This document shows, piece by piece, positions 1-8,406 of a stretch of 64,000 nucleotides of DNA. The DNA lies in assembly GCA_030842085.1 (NCBI GenBank), contig JAUUSE010000002.1, positions 1-64,000 of the forward strand, written 5' to 3'. The position numbers and the translations under genes are program-made. This stretch comes from Timburyella sp030842085 (GTDB taxonomy: Bacteria; Bacillota; Clostridia; Oscillospirales; Acutalibacteraceae). Position 1 is the stretch's first letter; every line of letters starts with the position of its first letter. The notes under the pieces were generated by a model, which saw only the letters and a list, made by a program, of their open reading frames with translations, did no database searches and was not told where the DNA came from.

Positions 1-77
1 TAGGAACGGCAAAATTTTTTGCACTTCTATTGCTTCTTTATCACACATAAGCAAAGCGCCCAGGGATCAAGCATCGT

Positions 78-326
78 TTGGAAAGAGAAATAGAAAGAAG
101 TATTCAAGCCGGATATCTGTATTTTGGTGCCGGTGGAGCGTTGGGCTTTGATAACGCTTGCCGTAAGTGCTTGAAATGCGAATCCATTTGTCGCGCTGGA
201 GCAATATCAATCGTTGGGGATTCATACTATATCGATCCCAGCAAATGCGTACATTGTAAAATGTGCATGACTGCGAAATACCTAGATGGTGGATGCATGA
301 TGGATAAGTACTTGCGAACAAAGTAG
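78..326 (+). CDS. C-terminal dicluster 4Fe-4S domain, probably tail of a DndC-like PAPS reductase
   Basis: The 82 residues hold two cysteine clusters, CRKCLKCESIC and CVHCKMC followed by a GC pair, typical of a dicluster 4Fe-4S domain. Phosphoadenosine-phosphosulfate-reductase-like proteins next to DUF4007 genes often end this way, and the next gene is DUF4007, so this is probably the tail of the sulfur-transfer enzyme of the operon. The start is unsafe: position 78 is a TTG with no ribosome binding site, the frame is closed upstream by a stop at 48-50, and the protein would be too short for an enzyme. A frameshift or an upstream break outside the window is likely. Confidence 0.6.
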   Translation: MEREIERSIQAGYLYFGAGGALGFDNACRKCLKCESICRAGAISIVGDSYYIDPSKCVHCKMCMTAKYLDGGCMMDKYLRTK

Positions 327-337
327 CGGAGGGAAAA

Positions 338-1234
338 ATGGACATGAAGTTTCGCGCGCATGATACATTCTTTATCCGTAAAGGATGGCTGAGCAAGGGC
401 ATGAGAAATGTCATTGCTGACAAGGATGTATTCATCACAAAAGATAAAGATCGGAATCCTATGGATGTACTTGGCATAGGTGCCAATATGGTGAAAGCGC
501 TCCGCTATTGGTTGCAGGCAGTCGGGCTGACAGAAGAGCCATCAAAGGGTCAAAGATTCCAGTATTTAACTGAGCTTGGTCAGATTATTTATGATCAAGA
601 TCCGTATATTGAAGAGATCGGAACGCTGTGGCTCCTTCAATATCAACTCGCAAAAAACAAAACGGATGCTACTGCTTGGTATTTCTTTTTCAACGAATTC
701 AACATGGTCGAGTTTACCAGAGAAGAGTTCGTACAAAGCCTTCAAAATTATATTCTAATGGCACAAGAGCAAGCCGCCGTTCGCTCCTTGAATGATGACT
801 TCTCATGTATCATTAGCACCTATGTCTCCAGAGGAAAAACGTCTTCAACAAGGGTGTCTCCTGAAAATAATATTGATTGTCCGTTTGGTGAGTTGGGCTT
901 AATTGACATACTTAGAAAGACCGGCAACAATGTTGTGTATAAGAAGAGCATCCCGGCAGCTGAAACAATAGATCCTTGGATCGCACTAGCTGTGATTTAT
1001 GAGCAAGCAAGTGGCAATAAAGAAATAAGTCTTAGCAATCTCTTGTCTGCCCCATGCAACATTGGTAGAGTGTTCAACTTGGATTCTATTACAATGATAG
1101 AGATACTTCATAAAGCAGAACGGACAGGCCTTTTGCGAATTGTCCGTACTGCTGGCCTCGATTATATAAAACTGAACGAGGAATACACGTTTATTGATTG
1201 CGTTAAGAAGTACTACGAAGAAATAGTGCGGTAG
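338..1234 (+). CDS. DUF4007 family protein
   Basis: This 298-residue protein opens with the typical DUF4007 pattern: an N-terminal FRAHDTFFIRKGWL stretch, then a conserved LGIGANMVKALRYW segment near residue 48, and later WLLQYQLA near residue 88. DUF4007 proteins are found in phosphorothioation-like DNA modification clusters; their biochemical role is unknown to me. No catalytic motif, signal peptide or membrane segment is visible. The ATG is 11 bases after a GCGGAGGG ribosome binding site, and the gene is 11 bases from the large ATPase downstream, so it belongs to the same operon. Family assignment is fairly secure; function is not. Confidence 0.85.
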   Translation: MDMKFRAHDTFFIRKGWLSKGMRNVIADKDVFITKDKDRNPMDVLGIGANMVKALRYWLQAVGLTEEPSKGQRFQYLTELGQIIYDQDPYIEEIGTLWLLQYQLAKNKTDATAWYFFFNEFNMVEFTREEFVQSLQNYILMAQEQAAVRSLNDDFSCIISTYVSRGKTSSTRVSPENNIDCPFGELGLIDILRKTGNNVVYKKSIPAAETIDPWIALAVIYEQASGNKEISLSNLLSAPCNIGRVFNLDSITMIEILHKAERTGLLRIVRTAGLDYIKLNEEYTFIDCVKKYYEEIVR

Positions 1235-1244
1235 GTGAAGCTAT

Positions 1245-4200
1245 ATGAGCAAAATGATTTCGGTTGCTTCAGGATTCCAGTATTCCGTGAATATCGGTTA
1301 TGACCTGAACAATGAAGAAAAAATCAAAAACTTTATACCTACAGCATCTGCCTTAGGTTTGCTGGAGGATATTCTGTTAAGCACCTTGCCTTCGTCTACG
1401 GATAGAGCGAGAGTGCTTATTGGTGCATATGGCAAGGGGAAGTCCCACATCATGCTCATGATCCTTTCCCTGCTGATGAAAAAAGATCTTTCTCTTTTTG
1501 AAAAAACCCTTGCAAAAATCAAGGGAACGAAGTTGCATCAGAGCATAATCAACTACTATGAAAGTGAAGAACGAATTCTGCCTATCATTGTAACAGGCAG
1601 CAACACAAGCCTGACTCAAGCTTTCTTACTTGCGTTGCAGCGGACACTTTCTAGCAATGATTATCTCGATATCATGCCAGAGACAAACTACGAAGCAGCA
1701 ATAAAAGTGATTCAAAGATGGGAAATGGAGTTTCCAGATACCTATCAGAGATTTTCAGAATTAGCCTCCGTACCTACAACGGTGTTTGTTGACCAGCTTA
1801 AGAGCTTTGATGCCCATGCGTATGAGGAGTTTGAGCGAATCTATCCCTCGCTTACTGCCGGTAGTGTTTTTAATCCATTCTTAGGATTTGACGTGGTTGA
1901 ACTCTATGAAAATGCAGCGAAAGGCCTTCGGAAGAAAGGCTTTACGGGCGTTTTCGTTGTATATGATGAGTTCAGCAAGTATCTGGAAGCAAATATCGCT
2001 GCGGCATCTGTAAGCGATACAAAGATGCTCCAAGATTTTGCGGAGAAATGCAACCGCAGTGGCTCCCTCCAGATGCACATTATGCTCATCTCCCATAAAG
2101 AAATTGCGAACTATATTGATGTGCTTCCTAAGCAGAAAGTTGATGGCTGGCGTGGAGTGTCTGAGCGATTTCTTCATGTCCGCTTAAGCAATAATTTTTC
2201 GCAAACATATGAAATAATCGAGTCGGTCATTCAAAAAGAAAAAAAGCTTTGGGATATGTTCTGCCAAAGCAATGATAAACAATTCGCCACGTTAAAAGAA
2301 AGGTACTTATCTCATCCGGTCTTTTCCGGAATGACTGAGGATGAGGTTAAAAAGACTATTGTTGGCTGTTATCCGCTGCATCCAGTTTCGACGTTTATTC
2401 TTCCTCGTCTTTCTGAGCGTGTGGCGCAGAATGAACGTACCCTTTTCACGTTCTTGTCTTCAAACGGGCAATCAACGCTGCCATCATATTTGGAAGCTTA
2501 CGATGATTTGGCTTTTTCACTCATAACGCCTGATCGGATATATGACTACTTTGAACCGCTTTTTAAGAAAGAGGTTTATTCTGGCTCTCTGCATGAAAAC
2601 TATGTTCTAACAGAGATAATTCTTGAGGAACTGGATGGGGATAGCCTTGAAAGCAAGATAGTAAAATGTATTTCCCTTATCTATATTCTCGAACAGTTTG
2701 AAAAGCTTAGGCCTACAAAAGAAGAGTTGTTCGGGATCTTTTCTGGAGAGTATTCACATGAAGAAATTGATGCTGCAATAAATGGCCTTATTGAGAAAGA
2801 GTATGTCGTTTACCTGAAAAGAAGCAACAATTATCTTCAGCTCAAGCAGTCTTCAGGGGTAGATATTCAGCAAAAGATTAGCGACGCAGTTGAAGCTCAG
2901 CGCAGGTCTGTATCGGTTGAAGAAGCACTGAATAGTGTCAATTATGAGAACTATTTATATCCTTCTAGGTACAATGACGCGCATGAGATGATCCGATATT
3001 TTGTATTCCGGTTTGTTGGCGAAGATAGCCTAGATCAGAAAGAAGTCCTAGATTCTATAATCAATGACGACACATCTGATGGCATAATCCTAGGCTTGCT
3101 ACCTCAATCTGCCGATTCTGTTCAAAATCTCAGGAAAAAGGCAGAATTAGTTTCACGTAATTATAGTAGAGCCATTTTCGCCATTCCTAAGTCGTATCGT
3201 GAGATCGAGCAATATGTTCGTGAATTTAAGGCTGTAATAGACTTGCGTGATCATGCCACTGGGGACAAGGTTTTATTTGATGAATATGAGGTTGTATATG
3301 AGGATCTTCGTGACTTAATCGTTTCTTATATCTCTTCATACATCAGACCGGAACGATTCCAGTCATCTTATGTTTATGCTGGAGAAGTCCAACCTATAAA
3401 AAGAAAAGCAGCATTGTCTGAGCTGCTGTCCAGAATTTGTGATGTAGTCTATGCTAAAACTCCTGTTATCAATAACGAAGCACTAAACAGGAATGAAGCA
3501 ACTTCTATGGCAAGGAATAGCAGAAACAAGGTCGTTGCGGCACTTCTTCGCTCTGAACTCGAACCAAACCTTGGCCTGACAGGTACAGGGCAAGAAGTAT
3601 CCATTATGCGCAGCACTCTTGTTCGTACTGGTGTAATTGAGAACGCGGCGGGTGATATAAAAATCAATCTTAACCCAAGTCAGAACCCCATGATTGGAAA
3701 CATGCTGGGAGAGATAAAGGCATTCATTGGCATGGCTAGAGAGAAGGGATGCCAGTCCTTCGCATCACTTTACGAAACGCTTTGTTCTCCTGAAGGCGGG
3801 ATTGCACTCCGCAGAGAGCTAGTTCCAATCTATCTTGCCGCTGTATTACATGAGTATAAGCAGCAGATAGTCATTAAAGATCGTTTTGGACAAGTGCTGC
3901 TAACTGCTGACACAATCATGCAAATTAACGCCCTGCCGGAGAATTATCAGTTGGAGTATTTAGACTGGAATCCGGATAAAAGCGAGTTTGTGCAAAGAAT
4001 GGAGAGTCTATTCAGTGATGAGATAGTCGCAGTAGAAAAAAGCACTAGTCCTTACGATTACATCATCTTTGCCATGAAACGCTGGTATGTTGCCTTGCCT
4101 AAATATGTCAAGGAAATGAAAGTGGCTGCTGATGGAAAACGCATTGATAAGGGGTATGCGGGGTTCATTACACTGTTGAGGCAGAATCCATCTGGCCATG

Positions 4201-4868
4201 AGTTCTTATTCAAGGATATTCCTCAGGCATTTGGCTATTCTGACTTTGTTGTTGGCGTCGCGGATAATATCAGAGGTGCAAAAAAGTACTATGACAATGC
4301 GTTGGACAAGCTACGTCATTACCTCAGCTATAGGATCAAGGAGCTCTTCTTGCCAGCAGAAAAGAAACAGTTTATTGATCAGATGTCATTGACATCTGTT
4401 ATCAAAGATTGGTGTGAGGTAATAGATCAAAAGGCTTTTGAACAGTTGTTCGCTGATGGTACAGATAAATGTTTAGCGCTTCTTAGAACAGTCACCAACG
4501 ATGAAGATACATTTGTCGCGCGGGTAGCAAAAGCAACTACCGATCTACGTCTTGAAGACTGGAATGATAGGACGTTAGAGAATTGTATTGCAAACCTTTC
4601 TCGGTACAAAAACACAGCGGAGTCTTATCATTCTATGGAATCGGACAGTGTTGCAGACGTATCTATCTCTGATGAGAATACGTATCAAATAGTCTTTGCA
4701 TCTAATGGTGGCCCCGCAGAAACACGAAGGTTTGAAAGAATCCAAACAAGTAATCGAGGAAAGCTGCTGCTAAATAAAATCATTGCGGATCTAGATTCCT
4801 TTGGGCAGGCCGTTACAGAAAATGAAAAACGCCAAATACTCATGGAAGTGCTGAAGAAGCTTTGCTAG
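1245..4868 (+). CDS. Large P-loop ATPase of the defence operon
   Basis: At 1207 residues this is the largest protein of the operon. A Walker A motif, GAYGKGKS, lies at residues 60-67 and a Walker B-like VVYDEF at about 238-243, so the N-terminal third is an AAA-type ATPase. The remainder has no motif I can name. Size, N-terminal P-loop and cytosolic character resemble the large ATPases of BREX (BrxC/PglY) and phosphorothioation-linked restriction systems, but homology to a specific one is not shown. It lies between DUF4007 and the cysteine desulfurase with short spacers (10 and 11 bases). It may power target recognition or coupling of modification and restriction; that is inference. Confidence 0.8.
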   Translation: MSKMISVASGFQYSVNIGYDLNNEEKIKNFIPTASALGLLEDILLSTLPSSTDRARVLIGAYGKGKSHIMLMILSLLMKKDLSLFEKTLAKIKGTKLHQSIINYYESEERILPIIVTGSNTSLTQAFLLALQRTLSSNDYLDIMPETNYEAAIKVIQRWEMEFPDTYQRFSELASVPTTVFVDQLKSFDAHAYEEFERIYPSLTAGSVFNPFLGFDVVELYENAAKGLRKKGFTGVFVVYDEFSKYLEANIAAASVSDTKMLQDFAEKCNRSGSLQMHIMLISHKEIANYIDVLPKQKVDGWRGVSERFLHVRLSNNFSQTYEIIESVIQKEKKLWDMFCQSNDKQFATLKERYLSHPVFSGMTEDEVKKTIVGCYPLHPVSTFILPRLSERVAQNERTLFTFLSSNGQSTLPSYLEAYDDLAFSLITPDRIYDYFEPLFKKEVYSGSLHENYVLTEIILEELDGDSLESKIVKCISLIYILEQFEKLRPTKEELFGIFSGEYSHEEIDAAINGLIEKEYVVYLKRSNNYLQLKQSSGVDIQQKISDAVEAQRRSVSVEEALNSVNYENYLYPSRYNDAHEMIRYFVFRFVGEDSLDQKEVLDSIINDDTSDGIILGLLPQSADSVQNLRKKAELVSRNYSRAIFAIPKSYREIEQYVREFKAVIDLRDHATGDKVLFDEYEVVYEDLRDLIVSYISSYIRPERFQSSYVYAGEVQPIKRKAALSELLSRICDVVYAKTPVINNEALNRNEATSMARNSRNKVVAALLRSELEPNLGLTGTGQEVSIMRSTLVRTGVIENAAGDIKINLNPSQNPMIGNMLGEIKAFIGMAREKGCQSFASLYETLCSPEGGIALRRELVPIYLAAVLHEYKQQIVIKDRFGQVLLTADTIMQINALPENYQLEYLDWNPDKSEFVQRMESLFSDEIVAVEKSTSPYDYIIFAMKRWYVALPKYVKEMKVAADGKRIDKGYAGFITLLRQNPSGHEFLFKDIPQAFGYSDFVVGVADNIRGAKKYYDNALDKLRHYLSYRIKELFLPAEKKQFIDQMSLTSVIKDWCEVIDQKAFEQLFADGTDKCLALLRTVTNDEDTFVARVAKATTDLRLEDWNDRTLENCIANLSRYKNTAESYHSMESDSVADVSISDENTYQIVFASNGGPAETRRFERIQTSNRGKLLLNKIIADLDSFGQAVTENEKRQILMEVLKKLC

Positions 4869-4879
4869 GAGGTGATTGA

Positions 4880-6025
4880 ATGGCATATTTCGATAATGCT
4901 GCAACTACTTATCCAAAGCCGGAAGTTGTCTATACATTTATGGATGAGTTTTACCGTGCCAATGGTGCAAGTGTTGGTCGTGGCAACTATGAAAAAGCCA
5001 TGTCTGTCAGCCATCTGCTTCAAGGCACAAGAAAACGGCTTCAAAAACTACTCAATTGCTACGCTAAACAGGTAGTGTTTACGCCAACGGCTACAATTGC
5101 ATTGAACATAATTCTTCAGGGGCTGTTCCACGGGGAGAGGAAGACGGTTTATATTACACCGTTTGAGCACAATGCAGTAACGCGTACTCTTCATCATTTC
5201 GAAGGAGAAAACACTGTTGAGGTATTTGAGCTTACTGTAAGCAGGGATTTACAGTATGATTTGGATGCAATAAAAAGGCAATTCTCAGATCACAAGCCGG
5301 ATGTTCTGATAATGAGTCATGCAAGTAATGTCTGTGGTTTGGTTGCACCCGTAGAAGCGCTGTCGGTCATGGCAAAAGAATATGGGGCAGTCGTTATTGT
5401 AGATATGGCGCAGACAGCAGGGTTAATACCTTGCAATATCGGGTTAGAAACAATTGACTTCGCTGTATTTGCAGGGCACAAAACTCTATATGGCCCGACT
5501 GGTATCTCTGGTTTTGTAATGAATCCTGATGTAACTCTCAAGCCGGTGTTTTTTGGTGGGACTGGCTATGATTCGGCCAATCAGGATATGCCCTCTTCAC
5601 TACCAGAGCGCTTTGAGATGGGGACTATGAATTCATCAGGGATTGCTGGCCTTAATGCAGCCTTGCGTTGGATCGATCAAACTGGAATCGAAGTGATTGC
5701 GAAAAAAGAGGAAGAAAACCGAAATAGACTTATTGACCTCTTAGGTAGATATGATTTCGTTCAGCTCGTAGGCGCTAGAGAGGATAGACAATATGTAGGC
5801 GTAGTATCTACACTAATTGATGGTATCAGCAGTGATAGTTGCGGAAGCTTGTTTGACCGACTAGGGATAGCAGTGAGAACTGGTCTTCAATGTGCTCCTT
5901 TAGCGCATAAGTTTCTAGGAACTTTTCCGGCGGGAACTGTGCGATTTAGCGTGAGCTTTTTTACAACAGACGAGGATTATTTGGAATTGGAAAGAGCTTT
6001 GACATACATTAAAGATAATCTTTGA
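4880..6025 (+). CDS. Cysteine desulfurase (DndA/IscS-like), class V aminotransferase fold
   Basis: A 381-residue PLP enzyme that should take sulfur from cysteine onto its own catalytic cysteine. The PLP lysine is K201 in AGHKTLYGP, the N-terminal YFDNAATTYPKP motif is typical, and the persulfide cysteine is C338 in RTGLQCAP. Length fits SufS/CsdA-type desulfurases. In the phosphorothioation pathway DndA supplies sulfur to the DndC ATP pyrophosphatase; the position inside this operon argues for that role rather than Fe-S assembly. The ATG follows an AGGAGGTG site overlapping the end of the ATPase gene, and the helicase gene follows 14 bases later. Confidence 0.9.
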   Translation: MAYFDNAATTYPKPEVVYTFMDEFYRANGASVGRGNYEKAMSVSHLLQGTRKRLQKLLNCYAKQVVFTPTATIALNIILQGLFHGERKTVYITPFEHNAVTRTLHHFEGENTVEVFELTVSRDLQYDLDAIKRQFSDHKPDVLIMSHASNVCGLVAPVEALSVMAKEYGAVVIVDMAQTAGLIPCNIGLETIDFAVFAGHKTLYGPTGISGFVMNPDVTLKPVFFGGTGYDSANQDMPSSLPERFEMGTMNSSGIAGLNAALRWIDQTGIEVIAKKEEENRNRLIDLLGRYDFVQLVGAREDRQYVGVVSTLIDGISSDSCGSLFDRLGIAVRTGLQCAPLAHKFLGTFPAGTVRFSVSFFTTDEDYLELERALTYIKDNL

Positions 6026-6039
6026 GGAGGTGATGAAGA

Positions 6040-8241
6040 ATGAGTCTAAAAAACCACGAGATCAAGAGTGAGTATCGATCACTAATAGACAATGTGGTGC
6101 AAGATTTTTATATACCACTACTAGGAGAAGCTGTTTTGTATCAGCGGGCAGTTGGCTTTTTCTCATCTTCTTCACTTGTGGAAATATCTAAAGGAATTGC
6201 ATCGCTTGCAAAACGTGGTGGAAAGATTCAGATTGTCGCCTCACCGTATCTTTCCGAAGAGGACATTGATGCCATTCGGAAAGGTTATGAAGGCAGAGAT
6301 GCCATTATTGAACGAGCCCTTTTATCTCAGCTTTCGCAGGAAACTCTAGACTATTATTCCATGGAGCGCCTTAATCTGTTGGCGACTTTAATCGCAGAAG
6401 GAGTCTTGGATATACGAATTGCCTATACAGAGGACAGTAATGGGATCGGCATGTACCACGAGAAAATGGGTGTAATTACCGATGCGGAAGGCAATAGAGT
6501 AGCATTCTCCGGCTCTATGAATGAGTCATCTACAGCAATGTCTGTAAACTATGAGACAATAGATGTCTTCAGAAGCTGGGGTGAGGCGTTCGAGGCAAAC
6601 CATGTTCTGCTGAAGGAAAATGCCTTTTATTCTATTTGGAATGATACAGAGCCAAATATACATGTTCTTGAATTCCCAAGTGTCTCGCAGGCAATGATTG
6701 ATAGATACAAAAGGAAACCCGCCAATTACGATGTGGATCAGAGTCAATTTGCAGAACCTTCTCGACGCGTCAAAGAGAAAAAAACCTCCTCAAGCAGGCT
6801 TGGGGCAAGGGTTCCTGAAGATGTAAAACTACATGACTATCAGAAAGAAGCAATAGCAGCATGGGTCGGTGAAAACTATAGAGGCATCTTTGATATGGCG
6901 ACTGGAACAGGTAAAACCTATACCGGGTTAGGTGCTGTTTCAAAGCTGAGTGAAGACTTAGGAGATGAACTAGCAGTAATAATTGTCTGCCCCTACCAGC
7001 ATTTAGTTGAGCAGTGGGTAGAGGATATTGTGCGTTTCAACATCTCGCCTATAATCGGGTATAGTAGCTCTTCGCAAAAGGATTGGAAAAAACGGTTATC
7101 CCAAGCTGTGAGAGACCAGAAGCTTAGGCCAGACAAAAAGTTTTTCTGCTTTGTTTGCACTAACGCAACCTTCACGAGTCAAATAGTGCAAGAGCAAATC
7201 AGTAAAATTAAGTCGCCGGTACTACTACTCGTCGATGAAGCGCACAACTTTGGCGCAAGATCGCTATCCAAATTGCTAGATGACCGATTTGAGTATCGTT
7301 TGGCTCTATCGGCAACTCTGGAAAGACATCGTGACGAAGAAGGAACCGCTGCCCTATATAACTTCTTTGGGAAAAAGTGTATCGAGTATTCTTTGGAGAG
7401 GGCAATTAAAGAAGATAAGCTTACACCGTACAAATATCATCCCGTGTTGGTCTACCTTAATGAAGAAGAATTAGAACACTACGAGCAGATTTCATATGAG
7501 CTATCAAAGCATGTTAAGAAAGGAAAAAATGGCAAAATAAAGCTTGACAGTTACGGTGAGATACTTGCCATTAAGCGTTCAAGAATTGTCGCGGGCGCAG
7601 TTAATAAAATTGATCGACTTCTTGATGTCATTACTCCTTTCAAAGATGATCATTTCTTGCTTGTGTACTGTGGTGCAACGCATATTATCGCTCCAAACGC
7701 AGATAGGTCAGACGCAGATGACGATGAAATCAAGCAGATTGAAGCTGTAACAAGGTTGCTTGGTAATACGCTCGGAATGAAAGTCTCAAAGTTCACTGCC
7801 GAGGAAAACATCGAGGAGCGGAATGCCATCAAACTGCATTTCAAAGATGGAGATGATCTGCAAGCAATAGTTGCCATTAAGTGCTTGGATGAGGGTGTAA
7901 ACATACCTGGCATAAGAACCGCCTTTATTCTTGCAAGTACAACAAATCCGAAAGAGTATATTCAGCGAAGAGGACGTGTGTTGAGAAAATCGCCCGGTAC
8001 AGGAAAAGAGTTCGCAGAAATCTTTGACTTTGTAACACTGCCACGCCCCCTAGATGAAGTATCTGGCCTTACGGAAGACCAAATGAAAAGAGATCTAACA
8101 CTAGTTAAGAATGAACTTGCACGAGTGCTGGAGTTTGGCCGACTGGCTATGAACTCAATGGAGGCTACGCAGATCATTTGGGAGATTTGCGATACTTATA
8201 GACTACCGTATGATTTCCATGAAAGTGAGGAGGAACAGTAA
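6040..8241 (+). CDS. PLD-nuclease/SF2 helicase fusion (restriction-type)
   Basis: The 733-residue protein joins a phospholipase-D-like domain (residues about 25-200; H140 and K142 in MYHEKMGV, then SGSMNES at about 157) to a superfamily 2 helicase. Helicase motifs: ATGTGKT at 287-293, a DEAH box in LLVDEAHNFG near 395, SATLER, and a C-terminal RRGRVLRK arginine-finger motif. PLD-helicase proteins are common restriction effectors; here it is probably the nuclease that attacks unmodified DNA, or a translocase for scanning. Only one HxK copy is obvious, so dimerisation may be needed for cleavage. The start follows GAGGAGGTG. The stop is directly followed by the next start codon. Confidence 0.88.
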   Translation: MSLKNHEIKSEYRSLIDNVVQDFYIPLLGEAVLYQRAVGFFSSSSLVEISKGIASLAKRGGKIQIVASPYLSEEDIDAIRKGYEGRDAIIERALLSQLSQETLDYYSMERLNLLATLIAEGVLDIRIAYTEDSNGIGMYHEKMGVITDAEGNRVAFSGSMNESSTAMSVNYETIDVFRSWGEAFEANHVLLKENAFYSIWNDTEPNIHVLEFPSVSQAMIDRYKRKPANYDVDQSQFAEPSRRVKEKKTSSSRLGARVPEDVKLHDYQKEAIAAWVGENYRGIFDMATGTGKTYTGLGAVSKLSEDLGDELAVIIVCPYQHLVEQWVEDIVRFNISPIIGYSSSSQKDWKKRLSQAVRDQKLRPDKKFFCFVCTNATFTSQIVQEQISKIKSPVLLLVDEAHNFGARSLSKLLDDRFEYRLALSATLERHRDEEGTAALYNFFGKKCIEYSLERAIKEDKLTPYKYHPVLVYLNEEELEHYEQISYELSKHVKKGKNGKIKLDSYGEILAIKRSRIVAGAVNKIDRLLDVITPFKDDHFLLVYCGATHIIAPNADRSDADDDEIKQIEAVTRLLGNTLGMKVSKFTAEENIEERNAIKLHFKDGDDLQAIVAIKCLDEGVNIPGIRTAFILASTTNPKEYIQRRGRVLRKSPGTGKEFAEIFDFVTLPRPLDEVSGLTEDQMKRDLTLVKNELARVLEFGRLAMNSMEATQIIWEICDTYRLPYDFHESEEEQ

Positions 8242-8406
8242 ATGGACGAGTTTGTAGTAGACAACAAAGCGATTGAGCGCCTGAAGCGCAAAATTATAAT
8301 CGCTGAGAACACAAATCTTCGTACCAAGAACAAAACGGATGCGCAGATGGTTAAGGACATCAAGAAATGGATTGAGGAGGAAGTAAAATGCTGCTCAAAT
8401 CAATAA
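8242..8406 (+). CDS. DNA-modification-associated small protein (54 aa)
   Basis: This short reading frame begins with the ATG directly after the helicase stop and is preceded by GGAGGAAC. It encodes 54 residues, charged and predicted helical, with an IERLKRKI segment and a KDIKKWIEEE segment. Its end overlaps the start of the DndD-like gene by 19 bases, a classic translational coupling layout. Similar tiny proteins occur just before DndD-like ATPases in related clusters, which argues that it is real. No function can be read from the sequence; a structural partner of the ATPase is the simplest guess. Confidence 0.75.
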   Translation: MDEFVVDNKAIERLKRKIIIAENTNLRTKNKTDAQMVKDIKKWIEEEVKCCSNQ

